Source of the DNA: Chlamydiota bacterium
GTDB taxonomy: Bacteria; Auribacterota; UBA3054; B51-G9
NCBI GenBank assembly: GCA_030596365.1
Contig: JAUVKG010000244.1
Span: 1-5,011 of the forward strand
Direction of reading: 5' to 3'
Length of the DNA stretch: 5,011 bases
The notes under the pieces are model-generated. The model was given only the letters and a program-made list of their open reading frames with translations, searched no databases and was not told where the DNA came from. The position numbers and the translations under genes are program-made. This document shows positions 1 to 5,011 of the stretch, in pieces; the first letter of the stretch is position 1; every line of letters begins with the position of its first letter.

Positions 1-152
1 CCCCTCACATTTTTTTTTATCATCTGTTCAACAAAGTCCTTAAAATCCGGAGCTATTTTAAAAGTTCCTTTACCATGAATTTTAACATAAGCAGTATGCT
101 CTGTTTCAGCCACTTCGATAAAGTCATTTGAACTTGTATTATTTTCGATCAT
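1..152 (-). CDS. STAS-domain protein (anti-sigma factor antagonist-like), N-terminal part only
   Basis: Fifty codons are open from ATG at 152-150 to the window edge, with no stop; the 3' end lies outside the window. The peptide begins MIENNTSSNDFIEVAE, then gives a beta-strand YVKIHGKGTFKIAP and a helix DFKDFVEQMIKKNVR. This matches the first strand and helix of a STAS subfamily with the pattern VKV.GRG.F...P.LK.F...MI.KG.R, in which the next segment is normally a DLS/DLA strand with a phosphorylatable Ser; that part is not visible here. Such proteins usually act in the cytoplasm in partner-switching control of sigma factors or other enzymes, together with a serine kinase of the RsbW type. 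The start is supported by a promoter 55 bp upstream. There is no Shine-Dalgarno sequence. The family call rests on a short segment and could be wrong; the function is inferred. Confidence 0.68.
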   Translation of the reverse strand, partial: MIENNTSSNDFIEVAETEHTAYVKIHGKGTFKIAPDFKDFVEQMIKKNVR

Positions 153-206
153 AGAATCAACTCAGAACTTAGAATTTCGATTTAAAAATTAATATTCCTA
201 ATATTT

Positions 207-235
207 ATTATACCAGAGTAGCTATTTGTTGTAAA
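207..235 (-). promoter_or_regulatory. Sigma70-type promoter of the STAS gene
   Basis: On the minus strand, TTTACA (235-230) and TATAAT (212-207) are separated by exactly 17 bp. The bases just ahead of the -10 read TGG, so it is also an extended -10. Transcription would start near 200, leaving an untranslated leader of about 48 nt before the ATG at 152. The promoter lies in the 118-bp gap between the fusion gene and the STAS gene, so the latter need not depend on read-through. Seen in sequence; activity is inferred. Confidence 0.75.
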
Positions 236-270
236 GGGTTCTATTTATTATTTAATGATTTTGTGCTACT

Positions 271-2130
271 TTACATTACTTCCATAACTTCAAGTACACT
301 TTCATATCTTCCGAAAGGCGGGAAAAGATAGATTCCACAAACGCGCTGCAGTTTTACAACTTGTTTTAACATTCTTTGCGCAATTTTAATCCCCACTTTC
401 TGCTGTTGTGTTTTTGTATCAGCTGAATGCATTTCACTCATAATTTCATTTGGAATCTGCATTCCAGGAACCTCGTTATGAAGAAATTCAGCGTTGCGCA
501 AACTTGCAAGGGGAAGTATTCCGACAAAAATTGGAATATGAGAATGTTGTTCAGTCATTTTCAAAAATCTGTCAAGTAATTCAGGAAGGTAAACAGGCTG
601 ACTGAAAAAGAAATTTGCGCCCGCATTTATTTTAGCTTCAAATCGTCTGACTTCTTCCTTAATATCCACCGCACCGGGATTACAACCGGCGCCGATAACA
701 AATTTAGTTTGGCATTTCAAGTCAGCGCCTGCAAGGCCCCGACCACCATTTAACCGTGAAACTAAATTAATAAGTCCAATTGAATCAACATCAAAAACCG
801 GGGAAGCGGATTGTACGTTTCCGACTTTAGGAGGATCACCTGTAATTAGCATGAGATTATCCAGTCCCAGCGCGCTTGAGCCAAGCAAATCCATCTGCAT
901 ACCAAGCAAATTTCTATCGCGGCAGCAATAATGAACTATTGTTTCCATCCCGGTTGCATCCTTAACAAGTTTCGCGGTTGCAATAGGACTCATTCTTGGA
1001 ACAGCACGCGGACCGTCCGGAATATTAACGAAATCGACCCCGCCTTTTTTCAATAATTTAACACCTTCAATAACCTTTGAAGGATCAGTTCCCATTGGCG
1101 GACTAAGTTCAACGCTTACGAATTTTCTTTTTTGATTTTTTTCAGCAAGTAATTTGCCCATCAGGCTTCTTTTTTCCAAAGGCACCGGTTCAATAATATC
1201 AATTCTTTCTTTTGTAAATATTTGTGAACGCTGTTCAGCTACCACACCTTTTAAAAATCTGAAAGTTTCTGATATAGTTTCGGGATTAGTACCACAACAA
1301 CCACCGATAATTTTCGCACCGGCTTGTGCGTATCTGCGGGCATATTCGGCAACATATTCCGGCGAAGTGCCAAGGGTAAACATTCTCCCCTCGTGCATTT
1401 CGGAAACATTTGCATTTGCATACACACTTACAGGTTTATCAGTTGCAGATGACATTCTTTCAACAATCGCAAGTAATGCTGCCGGACCGGCGCCACAATT
1501 AGTGCCAATCACATCTGCTCCGCAGTCATCAAGTAGTTGAGCAACTTTTTCCGGAGTAATACCTTTGGATTTGTATTTAGATGATTTTCCGGTATCAAAG
1601 GTAAATTGGGCAATCACAGGCAAAGAAACAGCTTTTTTAACGGACTCAACGGCTAAAATCAGCTCATCCATTGAATAAAAAGTTTCAAGAACAATAACAT
1701 CAACACCGCCTTTAGCGAGAAATTGCGCCTGAAGTGTAAATGCTGCTGCTGCTTCATCGCGACTATTTTGAATTTCATTTTCGAGGATAAGACCTGTGGG
1801 TCCGATACTTCCGGCGACATAAATTTTTCTATTGCATTTGGCCGCAGCTTTTATGGCTATTTCAGCGCCTTTAAGATTAATTTCTTCAGTTTTATCAGCA
1901 AGGCCATATTTCAGAAGGCTTATAGAATTAGCGCGGAAAGTATTTGTTTCAATCAGGTCGGAGCCGGCATTAATATAATCACTATGAATTTCCTCAATAA
2001 CATTCGGCTGCAAAAGATTTAGTTCTTCATAACAACGATTAATAAAAATGCCACGCGAATAAAGCACTGTGCCCATAGCGCCATCGCCAAGAATAATACC
2101 GGAATTGAGTTTATCAAAAAAGTTTATCAC
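271..2130 (-). CDS. Bifunctional homocysteine S-methyltransferase / 5,10-methylenetetrahydrofolate reductase
   Basis: A 619-aa cytoplasmic fusion with the architecture and length of Bacillus YitJ (about 610 aa). Residues 1-300 are a homocysteine S-methyltransferase barrel: LGDGAMGT at 14-21, and the zinc-binding cysteines C212 (GTNCGAGP) and C278-C279 (GGCCGTNP). This domain would methylate homocysteine to methionine. Residues 325-619 are a flavin-dependent MetF-type reductase that converts 5,10-methylene-THF to 5-methyl-THF. E341 (VSVELSPP), D432 (TGDPP) and Q511 (SQPVY) match the catalytic and folate/flavin positions of E. coli MetF. Both halves look intact. The start is GTG at 2130: an in-frame TGA lies six codons upstream, and the first internal Met (M19) sits inside a conserved motif. 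No Shine-Dalgarno sequence is present. There is no cobalamin-binding or methyl-THF-binding domain in the chain, so the methyl donor used by the first domain (S-methylmethionine, AdoMet or a separate corrinoid protein) cannot be told from sequence. Confidence 0.95.
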   Translation of the reverse strand: MINFFDKLNSGIILGDGAMGTVLYSRGIFINRCYEELNLLQPNVIEEIHSDYINAGSDLIETNTFRANSISLLKYGLADKTEEINLKGAEIAIKAAAKCNRKIYVAGSIGPTGLILENEIQNSRDEAAAAFTLQAQFLAKGGVDVIVLETFYSMDELILAVESVKKAVSLPVIAQFTFDTGKSSKYKSKGITPEKVAQLLDDCGADVIGTNCGAGPAALLAIVERMSSATDKPVSVYANANVSEMHEGRMFTLGTSPEYVAEYARRYAQAGAKIIGGCCGTNPETISETFRFLKGVVAEQRSQIFTKERIDIIEPVPLEKRSLMGKLLAEKNQKRKFVSVELSPPMGTDPSKVIEGVKLLKKGGVDFVNIPDGPRAVPRMSPIATAKLVKDATGMETIVHYCCRDRNLLGMQMDLLGSSALGLDNLMLITGDPPKVGNVQSASPVFDVDSIGLINLVSRLNGGRGLAGADLKCQTKFVIGAGCNPGAVDIKEEVRRFEAKINAGANFFFSQPVYLPELLDRFLKMTEQHSHIPIFVGILPLASLRNAEFLHNEVPGMQIPNEIMSEMHSADTKTQQQKVGIKIAQRMLKQVVKLQRVCGIYLFPPFGRYESVLEVMEVM

Positions 2131-2150
2131 AATAAGAAAAGTTAAAAATC

Positions 2151-2197
2151 ATTGTATTCTTGCAACAATCCACATATGAAATTTGCATAAATACAAT
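2151..2197. promoter_or_regulatory. Imperfect inverted repeat upstream of the fusion gene (possible operator or leader stem)
   Basis: ATTGTATTCTTGCAA (2151-2165) and TTGCATAAATACAAT (2183-2197) are inverted copies matching at 13 of 15 positions, around a 17-nt loop. After one mismatch on each side, three more pairs form (AAT 2147-2149 with ATT 2199-2201). The half-site centres are 32 bp apart, three helical turns, which would suit a dimeric DNA-binding protein bound to one face. It begins about 20 bp ahead of the GTG start, where an operator or a 5'-leader hairpin would sit. No U-tract follows on either strand, so it is not a terminator. The structure is seen; the function is unknown. Confidence 0.5.
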
Positions 2198-2263
2198 AAT
2201 TAATTATTAAATTCAATATCTAAATTTCACAAATATGGTTGCAGAGGTTGCTTAGGTGATTTT

Positions 2264-2305
2264 TGCAGTAAATGGCACGCTTATTGCCATTAATTAAATG
2301 CAGTA
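2264..2305. repeat. Small hairpin flanked by TGCAGTA direct repeats
   Basis: AATGGCA (2271-2277) and TGCCATT (2285-2291) form a perfect 7-bp stem with loop CGCTTAT. The stem is flanked by direct copies of TGCAGTA at 2264-2270 and 2299-2305. It sits between the terminator hairpin and the inverted repeat in the central intergenic region. It could be one helix of a structured RNA on either strand. The short arms mean that chance cannot be excluded. Confidence 0.4.
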
Positions 2306-2308
2306 CAG

Positions 2309-2365
2309 AGTGAAGATGGATAAAATAATTGTGGCCCTCCTCAATTCCATCTTCACTTTTTTTTT
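2309..2365 (+). terminator. Rho-independent terminator on the plus strand, with no evident gene ahead of it
   Basis: AGTGAAGATGGA (2309-2320) pairs perfectly with TCCATCTTCACT (2346-2357). Nine Ts (2357-2365) follow on the plus strand, the first of them in the last stem pair. The 25-nt loop contains the C-rich run GGCCCTCCTC. On the minus strand the same stem is followed by CTGTACTG rather than a T-run, so it is a poor terminator for nrdJ, which ends only 43 bp away. No convincing plus-strand gene precedes it. It may end an untranslated RNA or stop antisense transcription from entering nrdJ. The structure is clear; the role is inferred. Confidence 0.65.
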
Positions 2366-2376
2366 ATATTTCCATC

Positions 2377-2382
2377 ATTATA
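2377..2382 (-). promoter_or_regulatory. Possible -10 element for the fusion gene
   Basis: A perfect TATAAT on the minus strand (2382-2377) lies just after the nrdJ stop codon, in the context GGGATATAAT. The hexamer 17 bp upstream is TTATTC, a poor -35. If it is used, transcripts would start near 2370 and carry a leader of about 240 nt, holding all the hairpins of this intergenic region, before the GTG at 2130. In AT-rich DNA a lone -10 match is weak evidence. Confidence 0.3.
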
Positions 2383-2408
2383 TCCCAATAATAATTTCAG
2401 AATAATTT

Positions 2409-4745
2409 TTACGAACATTTGCTATAGCCGCATGAAAAGCATTTGTTACAGTTTTCTTCAAAATACAATGATCTCTCTCCACATTGAGGACAAATCATAA
2501 ATTGCGAATTAAGATTTTTACTAACATTAATCTTTTCAGGTTCCATACCAACACTTTCAGTGCTTCCCATTGGTTCCGAAGCATTAACGGGCACATTCAA
2601 CGGTACTGCATTAGTTTTTTTTGATTTTTTGGGTTCCATGAAGCCGATATTAATAAGATGCTGCTCAATCACATCACCGATTTCAGCAACGAGTGAAGGA
2701 ATATATCTTCCATTTCTAAAATATCCTCCATTAGGATCAAAAATTGATTTTAGTTCTTCAACAAGAAAAGAGGGATCACTGCTTCTTCTAAACACAGCTG
2801 AAATCAAGCGTGTCATAGCAACTATCCAGCTAAAATGCTGTAAGTTTTTACTATTAATAAATATTTCAAAAGGTCGTCTGACATCACCCTCACAAATATC
2901 ATTGATTGTGATATAAAGCGCTTGTTTGCTCAAAGGGGTTTTAATTTTGTAAGTAGTTCCCTGAAGATAAATAGGTCTGCGGGGCACAGTGTTAAGTTCA
3001 TCACTTGTTGAAAGCATTTCATCATCCATTTTCACTTTTTCTTTTTTATCTTCATCGCGCTGAAGAATTCCTGTAATATTTTCATTGGGTCGAAAAGTAG
3101 TGCATCCTTTTGCTCCCTGTTCGTAAGCGTAAAGATAAATATCCTTAAAATCATCAAAAGGAAAGTCGTTTGGAATATTTATTGTTTTTGAAATAGAACT
3201 ATCAACATATTTTTGAAGATGCGCCTGCATATTAATATGCTCTTTCGGAACAATTTGATCTGTGGTTATAAAATATTCCGGTAGTTCAGTATCTTCAGAA
3301 TAAATTTCAGCAAATAATTTGTAAGCATAATCGCCAACCTTGCGTTCTTCATATTCATCATCATTAGCTGTACGAAACCGTCTTGTAAACGAAAGGACGA
3401 ATATCGGTTCCAAGCCGCTTGAGACGTTTCCGGCGAGAAGTGAGATTGTCCCCGTAGGCGCAATAGAGACCAAGTGAGAATTTCTTATACCGCATTCTTT
3501 AATTCGTTTACGTATTGCTTCCGGCAAGGTTTTAATAAATTCACCTTCAAGATAACGTTCACGATCGAGGAGGGGAAATTCTCCTTTTTCAACAGCAAGG
3601 TCGATTGACGCATCGTAAGCTGCATCACGAATAGACTCCATAATTTTGCCTGCAAGATCGAGAGATTCTTCCGAACCATATTTCACTTTCATCATTGCGA
3701 ATAAATCAGCGAGTCCAGTAATCCCAAGCCCCATTCTCCGTTTACTTGCAGCTTCCTCTGCCTGTTTTTTAAGTGGAAAATTAGAAATTTCAATTACATT
3801 ATCAAGCAGTCTAACAATTGTTGGAATTACTTCCATCAAAGATTTGTAATCAATTTCAGCATTATCTCTAAATGGGTTCTTTACAAATTTCGTAAGATTA
3901 ATTGAACCGAGGAGACAAGCGCCGTAAGGAGGAAGTGGCTGTTCACCGCAAGGATTTGTAGCGCGAATATCTTCGCAGTACCACATATTATTCATTTTGT
4001 TTATGTGGTCGATAAGAATAAATCCTGGTTCCGCGTAATCATAAGTTGATTTCATTATTTTGTCGAAAAGATCGCGTGCGCGAACAGTTTTGAAAACTTT
4101 GTCATCAAATTTTAAATCCCAGTTTTGATCTTCTTTTACCGCTTCCATAAATGAGTCTGGAACAGCAACAGACAAATTGAACATCTGAAGCGCGTCCTTT
4201 CCTCGTTTAGCTTCAATAAATTGTTCGATATCAGGATGCGAAATCGATAATACACCCATCTGAGCTCCTCGGCGATGTCCCGCGCTCATAACTGTTTTAC
4301 ACGTTGCATCAAAAACGTGCATAAAACTTAATGGACCCGAAGCTGCCGATTCAACTCCACGGATATATTCTCCTGAAGGTCGAATTGTAGAAAAGTTAAA
4401 ACCAACTCCGCCGCCTTGTTTTTGAGTTAATGCGGCTTCGGTCACAGCATTAAATATCCCCTCCATTGAATCTTTAATAGTGTTCATCACGTAACAATTA
4501 AACATTGTTACTTTCTTGCGGGTGGTTCCGGCGTTGGCAAGAATCCTTCCTGCAGGTATAAATTTATAATCATTTAATATTGAGAAGAATTTGTCTTCCC
4601 AGTAACGATGATCTTTCTCAGGCATTGCTACTGCGTATGCGACCCTTCTCCAAGTATCTTCAATTGTTTGATCTATAGGAGTGTCGTCTTCATTTTTATA
4701 CCTGTATTTTTTGTCCCAAATTTCTTTACCAATGTCTGCAAACAT
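2409..4745 (-). CDS. nrdJ: Vitamin B12-dependent (class II) ribonucleoside-diphosphate/triphosphate reductase
   Basis: A 778-aa enzyme reducing ribonucleotides to deoxyribonucleotides with adenosylcobalamin as radical source, so it needs neither oxygen nor a small subunit. The catalytic barrel is at about 60-560. NPCGEQP supplies N264, thiyl-radical C266 and E268. The active-site redox pair is C84 (MFNCYVM) and C277, 11 residues past C266 as in class II enzymes. PTGTIS at 430-435 is the phosphate-binding/loop region. Residues 585-700 are a TSCPD-type domain. A polar linker (about 703-745) leads to a cysteine-rich tail (C752, C755, C766, C769) ending CGYSKC (C772, C777), which fits the zinc-finger and dithiol shuttle known in many class II enzymes. 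There is no N-terminal ATP-cone, so the overall activity switch by ATP/dATP is probably absent. The ATG at 4745 is fixed by an in-frame TAA two codons upstream; no strong Shine-Dalgarno sequence. A sigma70 promoter and paired NrdR-like boxes lie upstream. Confidence 0.97.
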   Translation of the reverse strand: MFADIGKEIWDKKYRYKNEDDTPIDQTIEDTWRRVAYAVAMPEKDHRYWEDKFFSILNDYKFIPAGRILANAGTTRKKVTMFNCYVMNTIKDSMEGIFNAVTEAALTQKQGGGVGFNFSTIRPSGEYIRGVESAASGPLSFMHVFDATCKTVMSAGHRRGAQMGVLSISHPDIEQFIEAKRGKDALQMFNLSVAVPDSFMEAVKEDQNWDLKFDDKVFKTVRARDLFDKIMKSTYDYAEPGFILIDHINKMNNMWYCEDIRATNPCGEQPLPPYGACLLGSINLTKFVKNPFRDNAEIDYKSLMEVIPTIVRLLDNVIEISNFPLKKQAEEAASKRRMGLGITGLADLFAMMKVKYGSEESLDLAGKIMESIRDAAYDASIDLAVEKGEFPLLDRERYLEGEFIKTLPEAIRKRIKECGIRNSHLVSIAPTGTISLLAGNVSSGLEPIFVLSFTRRFRTANDDEYEERKVGDYAYKLFAEIYSEDTELPEYFITTDQIVPKEHINMQAHLQKYVDSSISKTINIPNDFPFDDFKDIYLYAYEQGAKGCTTFRPNENITGILQRDEDKKEKVKMDDEMLSTSDELNTVPRRPIYLQGTTYKIKTPLSKQALYITINDICEGDVRRPFEIFINSKNLQHFSWIVAMTRLISAVFRRSSDPSFLVEELKSIFDPNGGYFRNGRYIPSLVAEIGDVIEQHLINIGFMEPKKSKKTNAVPLNVPVNASEPMGSTESVGMEPEKINVSKNLNSQFMICPQCGERSLYFEENCNKCFSCGYSKCS

Positions 4746-4800
4746 TTTTTATTGCCTGTTATTTATTAGGTTAATTAAGTTATTATAAAGCTGAATTAAA

Positions 4801-4829
4801 ATTATAATAAAGCTAAAGAATGATGTCAA
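4801..4829 (-). promoter_or_regulatory. Perfect-consensus sigma70 promoter of nrdJ
   Basis: On the minus strand, TTGACA (4829-4824) and TATAAT (4806-4801) are separated by exactly 17 bp, identical to the ideal sigma70 consensus. The expected start is near 4794, giving a leader of about 48 nt, far too short for a cobalamin riboswitch. A second TATAAT (4787-4782) lies 19 bp downstream within an imperfect 22-bp repeat (AGCTTTA copies at 4814-4808 and 4792-4786) but lacks a -35. Confidence 0.85.
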
Positions 4830-4847
4830 GTGGCTGGTACTCAAAAA

Positions 4848-4863
4848 GCACAATATCTTGTTG
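4848..4863. promoter_or_regulatory. NrdR box (promoter-proximal)
   Basis: GCACAATATCTTGTTG matches 12 of 16 positions of the published NrdR consensus acaCwAtATaTwGtgt, including nine of the ten core positions (CAATATCTTG). It lies about 20 bp behind the -35 of the nrdJ promoter. NrdR is the nucleotide-sensing zinc-finger/ATP-cone repressor of ribonucleotide reductase genes. The pairing with a second box at the right distance upstream of a reductase gene makes the call much stronger than the match alone. Confidence 0.7.
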
Positions 4864-4879
4864 TTCAAAAGCTGAAAGC

Positions 4880-4895
4880 ACACTTAATATTGACT
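4880..4895. promoter_or_regulatory. NrdR box (promoter-distal)
   Basis: ACACTTAATATTGACT matches 12 of 16 NrdR consensus positions. A 16-bp gap separates it from the proximal box, so the starts are 32 bp apart, or three helical turns, which is the known arrangement of tandem NrdR sites. It is the weaker of the two: two core positions (4885, 4886) are off consensus. Both boxes lie upstream of the -35 rather than over it, so repression would need a looping or oligomer mechanism, or a further unseen promoter. Confidence 0.6.
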
Positions 4896-4917
4896 ATAGA
4901 ATTAAAGGTAATACTTG

Positions 4918-4934
4918 CCCCGCCACAGGCGGGG
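4918..4934. repeat. GC-rich hairpin at the edge of the heptamer array
   Basis: CCCCGCC (4918-4924) and GGCGGGG (4928-4934) form a perfect 7-bp stem around the loop ACA. It is all G/C in a strongly AT-rich flank, and its last two Gs are the first two bases of the heptamer array. No T-run follows, so it is not an intrinsic terminator. It looks like part of a dispersed intergenic repeat together with the array, rather than a gene-specific signal. Confidence 0.6.
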
Positions 4935-5011
4935 TGTCAGGTGTCAGGTGTCAGGTGTCAGGTGTCAGGTGTCAGGTGTCAGGTGTCAGGTGTCAGGTGT
5001 CAGGTGTCAGG
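4933..5011. repeat. Tandem array of the 7-bp unit GGTGTCA (at least 11 copies)
   Basis: Eleven exact head-to-tail copies of GGTGTCA, plus two bases of a twelfth, run to the end of the window without any variation, so the true length is unknown. Because 7 is not a multiple of 3, all three plus-strand frames are open and read the same cyclic heptapeptide GVRCQVS. On the minus strand the unit holds TGA, so every frame is stopped every 21 bp. That makes it a noncoding array that can produce spurious plus-strand ORFs. Base composition differs sharply from the flanks. Confidence 0.95.

Noticed and set aside
217..270. AGTAGC / GCTACT inverted pair as a terminator of the fusion gene
   Set aside because: The arms are only 6 bp with a 42-nt loop and no following T-run, so it is not a credible terminator.
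1154..1540. Plus-strand open frame, and similar ones at 1723-2022, 2560-2916 and 3646-3849
   Set aside because: They lie antisense within the two large, clearly conserved genes, and their peptides resemble no family I know.
2195..2208. Perfect 14-bp palindrome AATAATTAATTATT
   Set aside because: It consists only of A and T in an AT-rich spacer, so chance is a sufficient explanation. It partly overlaps the more informative inverted repeat.
2310..2356. Terminator of nrdJ on the minus strand
   Set aside because: In that orientation the stem is followed by CTCTGTACTG with no T-run; the nine Ts lie on the plus-strand side only.
3266..3463. Minus-strand open frame, and another at 3485-3679
   Set aside because: Both are out-of-frame shadows inside nrdJ, whose own frame is continuous with all motifs intact.
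4746..4920. Cobalamin riboswitch upstream of nrdJ
   Set aside because: The promoter leaves only about 48 nt of leader, and I see no B12-box-like conserved core. Control by NrdR sites explains the region better.
4933..5011. CRISPR-like repetition
   Set aside because: The 7-bp units are directly adjacent with no spacers, and no cas gene is present. It is a simple tandem array.
4890..5011. Plus-strand ORF entering the heptamer array from TTG at 4890 (repeating GVRCQVS peptide)
   Set aside because: There is no ATG and no ribosome site, and all three frames are open only because the 7-bp unit lacks stops on this strand. This is a repeat artefact.

Overview
The window is AT-rich and carries three protein genes, all on the minus strand. 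From right to left in transcription order they are: a class II (adenosylcobalamin-dependent) ribonucleotide reductase, nrdJ (4745 to 2409); a homocysteine S-methyltransferase/methylenetetrahydrofolate reductase fusion (2130 to 271); and the first 50 codons of a STAS-domain protein that runs off the left edge (152 to 1). None of the three starts has a Shine-Dalgarno sequence. That habit, the protein sequences and the low GC suggest a member of the Bacteroidota/Chlorobiota/Ignavibacteriota group, with Ignavibacteria as my best guess. This is inference from style, not a phylogenetic placement.

Right part (4746-5011): nrdJ has a textbook control region. A perfect consensus sigma70 promoter (TTGACA, 17-bp spacer, TATAAT) lies about 50 bp upstream of the start codon. 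Behind it are two 16-bp NrdR-box-like palindromes whose starts are 32 bp apart, the spacing known for NrdR sites. Further out are a GC-rich 7-bp-stem hairpin and an array of at least 11 head-to-tail copies of the 7-mer GGTGTCA, which runs to the last base of the window and is probably where an assembly stopped.

Middle (2131-2408): this 278-bp gap holds more structure than a plain spacer. It has a plus-strand intrinsic terminator (perfect 12-bp stem followed by nine Ts) with no evident plus-strand gene ahead of it, a small hairpin flanked by TGCAGTA direct repeats, and a 15-bp imperfect inverted repeat just upstream of the fusion gene. A short untranslated RNA, a 35-codon hydrophobic peptide, or a structured 5' leader of the fusion gene are competing readings. 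None is proven.

Left part (1-270): a second good sigma70 promoter (TTTACA, 17-bp spacer, extended-type TATAAT) drives the STAS gene separately from the fusion gene.

How the genes fit together: NrdJ makes deoxynucleotides using a B12 coenzyme. The fusion protein takes 5,10-methylene-THF, which thymidylate synthesis also needs, toward methyl-THF and methionine. The two genes therefore share folate and cobalamin economy, but each has its own upstream signals, so they are neighbours rather than a clear single operon. I see no new multi-gene system. The parts most worth a second look are the central intergenic region, the NrdR boxes and the heptamer array.
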